Part shown: piece after piece, positions 51,403 through 60,046 of the stretch
How the letters are laid out: each line of letters starts with the position of its first letter
Position numbering within the stretch: the stretch's first letter is position 1
From: an uncultured Trueperaceae bacterium
Lineage (GTDB): Bacteria; Deinococcota; Deinococci; Deinococcales; Trueperaceae
Assembly (NCBI GenBank): GCA_913062675.1
Contig: CAJXWR010000002.1
Coordinates: forward strand, 31,570 to 95,569
DNA length: 64,000 nt
Direction of reading: 5' to 3'
Made by a program: the position numbers and the translations under genes
The notes under the pieces: generated by a model
Databases searched by the model: none
Seen by the model: only the letters and a program-made list of their open reading frames with translations
Told to the model about the DNA's origin: nothing

Positions 51403-52548
51403 ATGACCCGTCGTTCGGCACTGGTCGTTGGGGCGGGCATTGGTGGCCTATCGGCCGCCATCGCGCTCGCGAATTCGGGGTGGACGGTTCGTGTGCTCGA
51501 ACGTCGGGCCCGAAGCGTGGCCACCGGCGCGGGATTGACGCTCGCTGCAAACGCGATGCGTGCCCTCGGCGAGCTTGGCGTGGCAGCCGCAGTGCGCAAG
51601 GTGGGGACGCCATTCACGCTCGGTGCCTTGCGACGCGCCGACGGTCGCGTGCTCATGGACGCCGACGCCAGCATGCCGCAGGGGGTGGCGGTTCGGCGAT
51701 CGGACTTGCATGACGTGCTGCAGGATGCCGTCCCGCCCGGAAGCGTCACGTGGTCAGCGTCGGTGGACGCGTTCGAAACCACGCCGGAGGGCGTGAGCGT
51801 GCGCCTGGGTGACGGCCGCACGATCGAGGGAGAACTCTTGGTCGTTGCCGATGGCCTTCGCTCACGCCTCCGCCGACGCATGTACGGCAGCGAGCCGCTT
51901 CGCTATGCCGGTTCGACCGTCTGGCGAGCACTCGTGCCATTCGATGTCGGTTCCCTGAGCAGCGAAACGTGGGGCTGTGGTCGGCGCTTCGGCATCGTCC
52001 CTCTCCGTGACGGATGGGCCTACGTTTTCGCCGTCGAGGTGACGCCGTCGGGTGGGCGTGATGCTGAGGGCGGCCGCCGAGCGCTCATTAAACGGTTCGC
52101 TGGTTGGCACGACCCGATCGCAGAGTTGATCCATGCTGCGGATGACGATGCCGTCATGCGGGACGACCTGTATGACCGTCCGCCACTGAGGACGCCATGG
52201 GGTCAGGGTCGGGTGACGATGCTCGGTGATGCGGCGCACCCCACGACGCCCAACCTCGGTCAGGGTGCAGCGCAAGCAATGGAGAGCGCAGTGATGCTGG
52301 GACGGGTCCTTCAGGAGCGGCCCGACGACGTGGTGTTGGCCCTGCGTCGCTACGAGGCGATGCGTGCACCGCGCACCGCCATGATCACGCGGACCTCGGC
52401 GCGGTTTGGATGGCTCGCGCAACGATCCTCCCCGGTCGCGTGCGCATTGCGTGACGCACTGCTGCAGCGGACGCCGTCACCCTGGCGGGAACGGCAACTC
52501 GCGGCCATCCTCGGGTACGACGTGACGACGGACCGCATCCGTCCCTGA
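51403..52548 (+). CDS. FAD-dependent monooxygenase
   Basis: This 381-residue PHBH-fold monooxygenase has the FAD loop ALVVGAGIGGLSAAIALANSG near residue 7, the DG motif LLVVADGLRSRLRR near 150 and the GD motif VTMLGDAAHPTTPNLGQGAAQAMESA near 280. It hydroxylates a small, often aromatic, substrate with NAD(P)H. ATG 51403 begins the conserved part; 130 upstream codons in the track frame have no similarity. Neither ribosome site nor clear -10 box is seen. Confidence 0.88.
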   Translation: MTRRSALVVGAGIGGLSAAIALANSGWTVRVLERRARSVATGAGLTLAANAMRALGELGVAAAVRKVGTPFTLGALRRADGRVLMDADASMPQGVAVRRSDLHDVLQDAVPPGSVTWSASVDAFETTPEGVSVRLGDGRTIEGELLVVADGLRSRLRRRMYGSEPLRYAGSTVWRALVPFDVGSLSSETWGCGRRFGIVPLRDGWAYVFAVEVTPSGGRDAEGGRRALIKRFAGWHDPIAELIHAADDDAVMRDDLYDRPPLRTPWGQGRVTMLGDAAHPTTPNLGQGAAQAMESAVMLGRVLQERPDDVVLALRRYEAMRAPRTAMITRTSARFGWLAQRSSPVACALRDALLQRTPSPWRERQLAAILGYDVTTDRIRP

Positions 52549-53241
52549 CGTCGGTTTTCTGCCCTGCCGCCATGCCAAGATCGCGCGCGGCGCGTGGTTC
52601 ACCGAGATCCAGCGTGACCACGTCGACGCACCGATGCGTCGGCCTGTGCGCCACGGAACCGCAGCGACACCCCGCGCAGGCGAACGAGCGCGCCGCGTTC
52701 CGGTGAGAGCCGCTTCGCGACGGATCGTGGTGGCGCCCCATGGTGATGCGCTCGACGGCCCCCGTTCACCTGGCCCGATGCTGCGCTTGCACTTGCATCG
52801 GCGGGGATGCGCGCCGGAAGCGTTTGCGGGGTACGGGGCACGTCACGTGCTTCCTCGTCGCCCTGAAGGAGGAGGATGCAAGGTCATCTTGATCAGCCCC
52901 ACGCTCGAGCACGTGTCTTCCGTGTTGGGCCGTATCGCCGTGATGCGCGGCGGTGTTCTCACGACCCTTCGAGCAACGGCGGATTTGGCGCGTACGGCGT
53001 TCGTGGGTCTCATCATGGCGACCCACCTTCGAATCATCCCAGCTTCGCGACCTGCGATCGCGGCTTGCGAAGCGGATCATCAGGTCAGGCGCAGGGGTGG
53101 AGGCATTTCGTGACACACCTTGGACCGACCGTCTACCGAAGGCGGTTCAGGTCGGGGCGTTCCCCGCTTCGTCGGTGACGCCATGCTCGGGGCTTGCCGA
53201 GCGCGTCAGGTCTCGATCGTTAAGCGTGCGCCCATGAGGGG
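52549..53241. other. Decayed accessory region, 693 bp
   Basis: No intact gene is supported. The one recognisable stretch is the ABC ATPase-like fragment at 52880-53026. The other ORFs of the track (both strands) are Arg-rich, low-complexity frames without motifs. Confidence 0.5.
52880..53026 (+). pseudogene. Possible remnant of a sugar ABC transporter ATPase (RbsA/MglA-like)
   Basis: About 49 codons read KVILISPTLEHVSSVLGRIA, then VMRGGVLTTLRATADLARTA, which parallels the region after Walker B in sugar-importer ATPases (the VIFISHKLEEV...DRVTVLRDG pattern). The switch histidine is replaced by Pro. No Walker A or signature motif is left nearby. Confidence 0.35.
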
Positions 53242-53661
53242 TCAGTTCGTTGTGAACGGGTTCACGATTTCCATGCCGTCGATGACGTGCCCGTTATGAA
53301 GATCTTCGCTCAAGACGCGTTGACATCCGTGCCGAAGTGCCGCCGACAATATGAGCGCGTCGTAGAGGGAGTATCCGTATCGGTCGTGGATGTCGAGGCC
53401 GCCGTGGTAGAGCTCTGGAGACGGCGAGATCGTCCATAAGGGGACGAGGACGTCCCGAAACATGGCCCGGGCGTCCGAGGGTGAGGCTCCAAGCTTGCGT
53501 GTCATCGCGTTCAGGGTTTCTTGGACGACTTGGTAGCTGATGACGGCAGATCCTTGCCGCAGGCCCTGCTCGACGAGGCTGCGAGCCTTAGATCGTTTCG
53601 TCTCAGCGCGTTCATCGAGCATGTAGATGAGGATGTTCGTATCGAGGAAGTCAACGTTCAT
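53242..53661 (-). CDS. PIN-domain toxin (VapC-like; module 2)
   Basis: This 139-residue PIN protein has acidic residues in VDFLDTNILIYMLDE (Asp6), VVQETLNAM (Glu), YSLYDALILSAAL (Asp) and VLSEDLHNG (Asp). The start is ATG 53661, 11 bp inside the antitoxin gene's end. It should be an RNase toxin controlled by the partner encoded upstream. Confidence 0.88.
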   Translation of the reverse strand: MNVDFLDTNILIYMLDERAETKRSKARSLVEQGLRQGSAVISYQVVQETLNAMTRKLGASPSDARAMFRDVLVPLWTISPSPELYHGGLDIHDRYGYSLYDALILSAALRHGCQRVLSEDLHNGHVIDGMEIVNPFTTN

Positions 53662-53875
53662 TGAGTTGGTCTCGTGTGAACGTGCGTCCACCCGTCCGCA
53701 CGCGCGTGTGGATGTCGTCGATGGTGCGCATGGCGCGTTCCGCCTGCCAGTCCGCTCCGACGTACCGCTCGAGCCAGAGCCGAAACTGCTCGTTGAGCGT
53801 CGTTCTCTCTCGGCGCGCCCGTTCCCTCGCTGTTTCGATGAGGCGCTCGTCCGCGCTCAATGTCACGTTCTTCAT
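53651..53875 (-). CDS. RHH-type antitoxin (module 2)
   Basis: This 74-residue protein starts MKNVTLSADERLIETARERA, a ribbon-helix-helix strand-helix, then TTLNEQFRLWLERYV and a charged C-terminus that would contact the toxin. ATG 53875 follows GGAGG. It overlaps the toxin gene by 11 bp, the usual order antitoxin-toxin. Confidence 0.83.
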   Translation of the reverse strand: MKNVTLSADERLIETARERARRERTTLNEQFRLWLERYVGADWQAERAMRTIDDIHTRVRTGGRTFTRDQLNER

Positions 53876-53892
53876 GCCAACCTCCATAGGCA

Positions 53893-53915
53893 GTGTACAC
53901 GATGCTCGTGCACAC
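53893..53915 (-). promoter_or_regulatory. Palindromic operator over the module 2 promoter
   Basis: Arms GTGTACACGA and TCGTGCACAC (9 of 10 pairs) around TGC. The site overlaps the TACACT -10 candidate (53892-53897) about 17 bp before the antitoxin start, fitting autorepression. Confidence 0.6.
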
Positions 53916-54228
53916 GACGGAGTCGTTGACAATCGTTTGCGTGTGATTGGATCTGCGATTCCCCTCTTGATGCGCCAATCGAAGGAGGCTAGGACGTGGA
54001 TGCAGCACGTGCAACGATCGTACTGGGACGCTCCACACGGCGGTGTTGAAACGCGGTGACTCCTCGCGCTTCGGGCATGCCGACGCAATGGCAACGGTGA
54101 ACGATCGAGTTGTGGCTAGGCTCGCCCGTTACGCAAAGGAGGGTGAAACGGCGTCCACATGGAGCCGAAATCGGTACCAGCCAAGTCTCACTTGCGAACC
54201 CTCCATGTCACGCCAAGGGGCGGCATGA
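53916..54228. other. Gene-free stretch, 313 bp
   Basis: Holds the upstream promoter area of the toxin-antitoxin module and the 3' flank of the second ABC operon. I see no ORF, RNA or repeat that I can support. Confidence 0.4.
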
Positions 54229-55089
54229 TCACCATGTCCCGTTCCGCTTCGGGTCAAGGGCATCACGAATCCCGTCGGCAATCAGTTGCAGCGACAGGGT
54301 GGACATGCCAAGCGCGAGGCCGGGTCCAAGCGCCGCCCACGGTTGCCGCATGAGGAGTGCGCGCGCGTCCTGCAGGACGTTGCCCCACGTGGGGGTCGGC
54401 AGCGAGACGCCCAGCCCAAGGTAGGACAGGGATGCCTCGACGAGGAGGAAGCCCGCCGCCGTCGTCGCGAGTTGCACAGTGAGCGGACCCAGGAACGTGG
54501 GTAACACGTGACGCAGCGACGTGCGGAGGGGACCTGCCCCGATCGCCCTTGCGGCCTGGACGTGATCAAGGTCGCGCGCCGTGCGCGCGAACCCCCGCAC
54601 CAGCCGGAAGTAGAGCGGCGTTCCAGCTACGCCAAGCGCCAGAATCGTCTGAACCGTCCCACCACCCAGCGCGGCCACCACGAGGAGAACCAGAAGGAAC
54701 CCCGGGAAGGCGAGCAGTGCGTCGAAAATCCGAACGAGGGCAGCGTCCCAACGCCCCCCCAACTGGGCAGCCACCAAACCTGCAAGCGTGCCGAGGAGCG
54801 CCGTTACGCACGTTGCGGTCAGCGCGATGACCAGGGAGACGCGACCCCCAGCCAGCGTTCGAGCGAACACGTCACGACCCAGGCCATCCGTTCCGAGCAG
54901 GTGCATGAACGAGGGCGCTGCGTACAACGCACGGTAATCGGGCTCGAGGGGATCGTGCGGCACGAGCCATGGGCCCACGATCGTGAAGAACAGAACCAGC
55001 GTGGCGAGCGCGAGGCCCCACTGCAACCGCGATGGTGGGCGTCGGCGATGACGTCGCGACGAAGGGGACCGTACCCGCGAGACCGTCAT
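54229..55089 (-). CDS. Peptide/nickel-type ABC transporter permease (DppC type, second importer)
   Basis: This 286-residue permease has a first membrane helix at residues 25-43, LLGTDGLGRDVFARTLAGGR near 70, coupling region AARAIGAGPLRTSLRHVLPTF near 180 and a C-terminal PWAALGPGLALGMSTLSLQLI. It overlaps the DppB-type gene by 4 bp. No ATPase gene follows; downstream lies gene-free sequence. Confidence 0.9.
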   Translation of the reverse strand: MTVSRVRSPSSRRHRRRPPSRLQWGLALATLVLFFTIVGPWLVPHDPLEPDYRALYAAPSFMHLLGTDGLGRDVFARTLAGGRVSLVIALTATCVTALLGTLAGLVAAQLGGRWDAALVRIFDALLAFPGFLLVLLVVAALGGGTVQTILALGVAGTPLYFRLVRGFARTARDLDHVQAARAIGAGPLRTSLRHVLPTFLGPLTVQLATTAAGFLLVEASLSYLGLGVSLPTPTWGNVLQDARALLMRQPWAALGPGLALGMSTLSLQLIADGIRDALDPKRNGTW

Positions 55090-56024
55090 GCCTCGCGCGC
55101 CCGCGGATCCCCGGCAGCGAGTGCCACGTCGGCCAGGAGGTTCATCGCGACGTACACCAAGACGGCCAACACCGTTGCGCCCTGCACGACCGGTACGTCG
55201 CGTGCCCCAATCGCACCGATCAACATCGCGCCCACCCCCGGAAGGCCGAACACCTGCTCCACCACGATCGTACCGGTCAGAAGACCACCGGCCTCCAGCG
55301 CAATCGGCGCGAACAGCCCAGGGGAAGCGTTCGCCGCCACGTGACGGAACTCAAGCGACGCCGGTCCCCCCTTGGCGCGGACGGTGCGCACCCAATCCGC
55401 TTGCCGGTGTTCAAGTACCGTGGCACGCGTCAGGCGCGCCAACTGCGCCGCGCGAGGAATCGCGAGCGTGATGGCAGGCAGGGTGAGGTGACGCAACCAG
55501 GCGCCGGCTCCACCCCCGTCCGGTAGGCCAATCAACGGAAGGACCGGCCAGGCGATGGCGAACACGAGAAGCAATACGAAGCCAAACCAAAACTCCGGTA
55601 AGGCCAAGCCGATCGTCGTGTACCCCAGCACGCCACGGTCGAAACGCGAGCCGGGCGTCATGCCAGCGAGGAAGCCAAGCCCGAGACCCAGCACGACCGA
55701 GAGGCTGAAGGCGGCGAGGGCCAAGGCTCCCGTGACGGGGAGGCGTTCGACCAGGATCGTGGTCACCGGTCGGCGTTCTCGAAACGAGTCGCCAAGATCG
55801 CCGCGCACGAGGTCGCCCCACCATTGGGCATAGCGAACGATCACGGGTGCGTCGAGCCCGAGCTCGCGGCGGGCAGCATCCGTTGCCGCCGCCGAAGCGT
55901 CGATCCCCGACCGCAGCATGGCGGCGTCGCCTGGCAGCGCCTCCATGGCGACGAACACCAGCGTCATCACCATGACGAACGTCACGGCGAGCGAGGCGAG
56001 ACTGCGGGCCAGGAATGCGACCAT
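55086..56024 (-). CDS. Peptide/nickel-type ABC transporter permease (DppB type, second importer)
   Basis: This 312-residue permease has the DppB N-terminus (LVFVAMEALPGDAAML) and periplasmic segment RRELGLDAPVIVRYAQWWGDLVRGDLGDSF, with coupling loop VRTVRAKGGPASLEFRHVAANA near 205. It forms the channel with the DppC-type partner. It follows the binding-protein gene after a strong hairpin. Confidence 0.9.
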   Translation of the reverse strand: MVAFLARSLASLAVTFVMVMTLVFVAMEALPGDAAMLRSGIDASAAATDAARRELGLDAPVIVRYAQWWGDLVRGDLGDSFRERRPVTTILVERLPVTGALALAAFSLSVVLGLGLGFLAGMTPGSRFDRGVLGYTTIGLALPEFWFGFVLLLVFAIAWPVLPLIGLPDGGGAGAWLRHLTLPAITLAIPRAAQLARLTRATVLEHRQADWVRTVRAKGGPASLEFRHVAANASPGLFAPIALEAGGLLTGTIVVEQVFGLPGVGAMLIGAIGARDVPVVQGATVLAVLVYVAMNLLADVALAAGDPRAREA

Positions 56025-56046
56025 CGATATCCAGGATTCACCATCC

Positions 56047-56082
56047 GCGGCGGGATCCGACGTGGCCGTCGGATCCCGCCGC
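56047..56082 (-). terminator. Intra-operon hairpin after the second binding-protein gene
   Basis: A perfect 15-bp stem (GCGGCGGGATCCGAC and complement) with a 6-nt loop sits 14 bp past the binding-protein stop and 22 bp before the permease gene, the same arrangement as in the first importer operon. Confidence 0.72.
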
Positions 56083-56096
56083 GTATGGTCTTGAGG

Positions 56097-57581
56097 TTAC
56101 TGGACGGTGACCGACCGGAAGTCGTACGAGTCGAGGAGGGGCGTCATCCAGAAACCCTCCACGTTTGCACGGTGGGCATGGCTGCGGTTGCTTGCACCGA
56201 AGTAAATGAAGGGCGTCGTGTCATGCAGCCGATGCAAGACCTCGCCGTACAGTGCAGCGCGCGCCGTCTGATCCGGCTCGGCGGCAGCTTCGGAAAGGAG
56301 GCTGACCGACGTCGGGTCGTCCCAACCCACGTACGTTGCATCGGGATCTCCATACCCACCGAGTCGACCGGTCGGGTCGAGTTTGCCGGTGTGACCAATC
56401 ACGGTGAGGTCGAAGTCACGGTCACCGCGGTACACCTCGCCGAGCCACACGCCCCACTCGACCACGCGAATCTCGACGTTCACGCCCACGTCAGCCAGCA
56501 TGTCCTGCACGATTTGGCCTGCCTGCACGTGCACCTCGTACGGTTGGGGGAGGGCCATGTCGAGCGTCCAGTCGTCGGGCACCCCGGCCTCATCGAGCAG
56601 GGCGCGTGCACGTTCAGGATCGTAGCCGTAGGGTTCCACGTCGCTCGGCAGCCACGGGTTGCCCGGCTCCATGAAACTGCCCGTCATCGTGCCACCGCCG
56701 TAGGCCACGTCGAGCACGGTCTGGGCATCGACGGCGAGGTTGAGCGCCTGGCGCACCCTGGCATCGTCGAGGTAGGGACGGCGGTTGTTGATGGAGGTGA
56801 CGAGCACCGTGCCGGAGGGCTCCTGCACGAGCGTGACGTCGTCGCGGTTCGCGATCGTGGCGAGATCCGCGGTGGCCACGCCTCCAATCACGTGGAAATC
56901 GCCCGACAGGAGGCCTTGAACTTGGACGGCGCTGTCCGTGACGAAGCGGAGGGTGACGCTGTCGATGCTGGGCGCGCCCTTGAAGTAGTCGGGGTTTGCG
57001 GTGAGTCGGAGATAACCGTCACGCACCCATTCGTCGAACATGAAGGCGCCGGTCCCGATGGGCTCGTTGGCGAAGTCATGGTTCGCGGCAATCTTCTCCG
57101 AGGGCAGCATCGCGCCCCAGCCCGACGCGAGGCTCGCAAGGAGGGCGGGGGTGGGTTGGTCAAGCATGACGCGCAGGGTACGCGCGTCGACCGCTTCGAT
57201 CTCGCGGATGGCCGTGAATTCCTCCGCCTTGGGGGATACGTCGGCATCCCGAAGGCGGTTCAGGCTCGCGATGGCATCGTCGGCATCGAAGGGCGTACCG
57301 TCGTGGAAGGTGGCTTCGGCGAGGTCGAAGGTCCACACCGTGCCGTCGTCGCTGATGCTCCAGCTCGTGGCGAGGAGGGGTTGGATCGTGCCGTCGCGAC
57401 CCACTTCCACGAGCGTGTCGTAGATCGACTTGGTGGACTGGAATGCGCTGGTGGCCGACGTGCCGTGCGGGTCGAGCATGTCGGGTTGCGCGCTGGTGGC
57501 CATCACGAGGTCTTGGGCGACCCCGATGCTCAGCGAGGTGGCGAGGAGGGCGGCGAGGGCGGAACGAACGACGTGATTCAT
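56097..57581 (-). CDS. Peptide-type ABC transporter substrate-binding protein (normal domain order)
   Basis: This 494-residue family 5 binding protein has a signal peptide ending near SIGVAQ. The order is standard: DMLDPHGTSATSAFQSTKSIYDTLVEV at 35-60, FHDGTPFDADDAIASL near 93, ALNLAVDAQTVLDVAYGG near 275, ARALLDEAGVPDDW near 320, AGQIVQDMLADVGVNVEIRV near 345 and a C-terminal ARAALYGEVLHRL. It starts as an ATGA overlap with the YmdB-type gene. Ligand unknown; peptides or other small molecules are possible. Confidence 0.92.
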   Translation of the reverse strand: MNHVVRSALAALLATSLSIGVAQDLVMATSAQPDMLDPHGTSATSAFQSTKSIYDTLVEVGRDGTIQPLLATSWSISDDGTVWTFDLAEATFHDGTPFDADDAIASLNRLRDADVSPKAEEFTAIREIEAVDARTLRVMLDQPTPALLASLASGWGAMLPSEKIAANHDFANEPIGTGAFMFDEWVRDGYLRLTANPDYFKGAPSIDSVTLRFVTDSAVQVQGLLSGDFHVIGGVATADLATIANRDDVTLVQEPSGTVLVTSINNRRPYLDDARVRQALNLAVDAQTVLDVAYGGGTMTGSFMEPGNPWLPSDVEPYGYDPERARALLDEAGVPDDWTLDMALPQPYEVHVQAGQIVQDMLADVGVNVEIRVVEWGVWLGEVYRGDRDFDLTVIGHTGKLDPTGRLGGYGDPDATYVGWDDPTSVSLLSEAAAEPDQTARAALYGEVLHRLHDTTPFIYFGASNRSHAHRANVEGFWMTPLLDSYDFRSVTVQ

Positions 57582-58411
57582 GCAGTACCTCCGAAGTGTG
57601 GATCACACCGCTCGATGGCGGTGGCGGTTCCTTGATCGATGTCGACGACCACCGCGCCCAGTACGGCGGGTCCGTCTGCGAAGGCGCCGTCCAGGGCGCT
57701 TGGAATGCGGTCGCGCATGCGCGCGACGAAGAGGGTTGGATCGTAGCCCTGCATGCCGCCATCCGGCCCGGTCATGCCGACGTCGGTGACGTAGGCCGTG
57801 CCGCCTGGAAGGATGCGGGCGTCCATGGTGGGCACGTGCGTGTGCGTGCCGACCACGGCGGCGGCTCGACCGGCCACCGCCCACGCGAAGATTTGCTTTT
57901 CGCTGACCGACTCTGCGTGAAAGTCGACGAAGATCGCGTCGACGTCGTCGCCCCACGCGTCGCGCACGTGCTCGAACACGTCGATGGGGTGATCGGCGAG
58001 CGGTAGGGCGCTGCGTCCCACGAGGTTCATCACGCCAACCCGGCGGCCTGCCACGTCGAGGGTGGCGATGCCCGTGCCCGGTGCGCGCGTGCCGTAGTTG
58101 TGAGGGCGGAGCACGCGTGCATCCTCGTGCACGGCTGCGGCGTGTGGCCCGTCCCACGAGTGATTGCCGCCGGTGATGAGGTCGACGCCCGCAGCAAAGA
58201 GTCGTTCGACCGCGTCGGGCGTAAGGCCGCAGCCCTGTTGTGGGGTTCGGCCGTTCATGGCCACGTTCTCGGCATTCACCATGATGGCGTGAGGTGCGTA
58301 GCGTTCACGAAGGCTGGGCAACCATCGTTCTAGGTTCGCGAGACCCGCGTGCGGACCATCGTCCCCGACGAGGTCACCGATGAAAAGAAGGCGGAGCGAG
58401 GCTTCATTCAC
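57578..58411 (-). CDS. YmdB-family metallophosphoesterase (cyclic nucleotide phosphodiesterase)
   Basis: This 277-residue protein has the YmdB motifs: LLFIGDLVGDDGPH near residue 8, VNAENVAMNGRTPQQGCGLT near 45, ITGGNHSWDGP near 80, VDFHAESVSEKQIFAW near 165, GTHTHVPTMDARILPGGTAY near 188 and TDVGMTGPDGGMQGYD. YmdB enzymes hydrolyse 2',3'-cyclic nucleotides with a dinuclear metal site. It is the first gene of the second importer operon; GTG 58411 follows TAGATT after 6 nt. Confidence 0.92.
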   Translation of the reverse strand: MNEASLRLLFIGDLVGDDGPHAGLANLERWLPSLRERYAPHAIMVNAENVAMNGRTPQQGCGLTPDAVERLFAAGVDLITGGNHSWDGPHAAAVHEDARVLRPHNYGTRAPGTGIATLDVAGRRVGVMNLVGRSALPLADHPIDVFEHVRDAWGDDVDAIFVDFHAESVSEKQIFAWAVAGRAAAVVGTHTHVPTMDARILPGGTAYVTDVGMTGPDGGMQGYDPTLFVARMRDRIPSALDGAFADGPAVLGAVVVDIDQGTATAIERCDPHFGGTA

Positions 58412-58417
58412 GGAGGC

Positions 58418-58423
58418 AATCTA
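58418..58423 (-). promoter_or_regulatory. -10 box TAGATT, leaderless start of YmdB-type gene
   Basis: TAGATT ends 6 nt before GTG 58411. A TTGACG lies further upstream with a 20-bp gap, too long for a good -35. Confidence 0.48.
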
Positions 58424-58700
58424 GCGAGGGTGCGTCATGACGTCGTCAATCGATGCCTCGCTACCGCCATGGTGGACCGGAGCGATGCGTTCGAGAGTCC
58501 GTTGCGATTCGGGTGTGCGCCCCGGCACCGCTCCCCAGGGCGCACGGTTGCCTGCAGCCGTCCTCGCTTCCGTCAAGGGAGTCGCCTCGGGATGGTCCTC
58601 GTCACGACGGTGGCGTAACGACGCTTCATGGGGGTACGTGACGTTCGAGCCCATTAGCAGGGTGGGTGTACCTTCGCTCGGGACTCAGGCGCTCAAGCGT

Positions 58701-59150
58701 TTAGGTTGCCGTGGGTCGTAGGCGCGCGGATGAACGTTCGTCGACGACCCCGTCGAAATACTGCTCGAGAACGGCTCGGAAGGGCGCATCGTCGACGGCG
58801 GTGAGTGCGAACAGGGTCATGCACGACCGTAGCTTCAGATCGTCGGGACTCCCGAGCGCCTCGCGGGCCGTCAGGGTCGGGTCGTCACGACCGGCATCGA
58901 GGAGGGCTTCGCAGCACGTCAGCAGGCGAGGGCCGAGCACCTCGTGCGCGAGGTAGGCGCGCGCCTCCTCCACGCCGTGAATGGCGTACCGCTGCGCCAT
59001 GGCGCTGTGCCCGAGCCCCTGCAGCTGCGGGAAGATGAACCACATCCAGTGCCCCCGCTTCGCACCCGCCCGCAGTTCCCGAAGGGCCTGCTCGAAGACG
59101 CCCTCTTGCGCCATGAGGAAGCGGGTGAGGTCGAACGGGTCACCCGTCAC
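58701..59150 (-). CDS. DUF1810 family protein
   Basis: This 149-residue protein has the DUF1810 landmarks FLMAQEGVFEQALRELRAGAKRGHWMWFIFPQLQGLG at 10-45 (a mixed Arg/His/Trp patch), YAIHGVEEARAYLAHEVLGPRL near 55, and KLRSCMTLFALTA near 105. The biochemical activity of DUF1810 proteins is not established. GTG 59150 overlaps the ADP-ribosylglycohydrolase stop by 4 bp, so the two are made together, which ties it to ADP-ribose or NAD chemistry by context only. Confidence 0.85.
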   Translation of the reverse strand: MTGDPFDLTRFLMAQEGVFEQALRELRAGAKRGHWMWFIFPQLQGLGHSAMAQRYAIHGVEEARAYLAHEVLGPRLLTCCEALLDAGRDDPTLTAREALGSPDDLKLRSCMTLFALTAVDDAPFRAVLEQYFDGVVDERSSARLRPTAT

Positions 59151-60046
59151 GCCTGGACGAGCCGTTTCGCCATTCCCTCCACGTCGCCCCACAGCGAGAC
59201 GCGGGTGCGCCACACGGAGGGGATGGCGTCCACCCCGTAGTACGCGCCGGCGAGCTGCCCGTAGATCGCGCCGGTCGTGTCGGCATCGAGTCCGAGGTTG
59301 ACGACGGCGAGGGCGCCGCTCCGAAAGTCGTCGGTCCGTGCGAAGGCCCAGAGAGCCGCCTCGAGGCTCCGCGTGACGTGTCCCGCCCCGACGATCTCGG
59401 GTGGATTGCGGTGCAGAAACGACCCGGCCGCCACCTCATCGATCGTATCGACGAGTGGTTGTGCTTCCCAGATGCCGGGGGCGGGTTCGAAGCGTGGGGC
59501 GAGCAGCGTTTCCTTCGGCACGCCCTGCATCGCGCCCACGATCAGCCCGGCGTAGTAGCGGCAGGCGTCCACCGATTCGGTCGCGCCGTGCGTGGTGCGT
59601 GACATCTCGCCGGCGAGCTTCACCGCGCGTACGGGATCGTCGCGGTAGGCCATGGGGATCGGTGCGAGCCGCATGAGGCTGCCGTTGCCGGCCGTCATGG
59701 GGCCGGTCGGTCCGGCGAACGGGTCGCCCGTCCGCTCGAACCGCTCGAGCGCCTCGCGCGTCGTACGACCAATGTCGAAGCATCGTCCGGTGGGGGAGTG
59801 GTGGCCGTCGCGGTACCAGCGCAGGTACCGCTCCATCTGATCGACGGGATCGAACTCGCCCCGCTCGACGAGGCTCTCGGCCAGACACAACGCCATGCTC
59901 GTGTCATCGGTCCACATGCCGGCATGCAACCGGAACGGGCCACCGCCCACCATGTCGTCGATGGGGTCGAACGAGTCGGGTTGCCGAAACTCGAGCGTCG
60001 TTCCGAGCGCGTCGCCCACGGCGAGCCCTACGAGTGCGCCGATCAC
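59147..60046 (-). CDS. ADP-ribosylglycohydrolase family protein (DraG-like)
   Basis: This 299-residue all-helical hydrolase has GLAVGDALGTTLEF near residue 6, the metal motif WTDDTSMALCLAESL near 45, GNGSLMRLAPIPM near 118 and the second metal motif GLDADTTGAIYGQLAGAYYG near 250. It should remove ADP-ribose from proteins or small molecules. GTG 60046 overlaps the DUF4258-like stop; the larger track ORF is not homologous upstream. Start and stop overlaps link three genes into one operon. Confidence 0.9.
   Translation of the reverse strand: MIGALVGLAVGDALGTTLEFRQPDSFDPIDDMVGGGPFRLHAGMWTDDTSMALCLAESLVERGEFDPVDQMERYLRWYRDGHHSPTGRCFDIGRTTREALERFERTGDPFAGPTGPMTAGNGSLMRLAPIPMAYRDDPVRAVKLAGEMSRTTHGATESVDACRYYAGLIVGAMQGVPKETLLAPRFEPAPGIWEAQPLVDTIDEVAAGSFLHRNPPEIVGAGHVTRSLEAALWAFARTDDFRSGALAVVNLGLDADTTGAIYGQLAGAYYGVDAIPSVWRTRVSLWGDVEGMAKRLVQA

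Noticed and set aside
52634-53113. 159-codon plus-strand ORF as an intact gene
   Set aside because: Its first 80 codons are Arg-rich without motif; only a short inner part resembles an ABC ATPase, so it is treated as a remnant.
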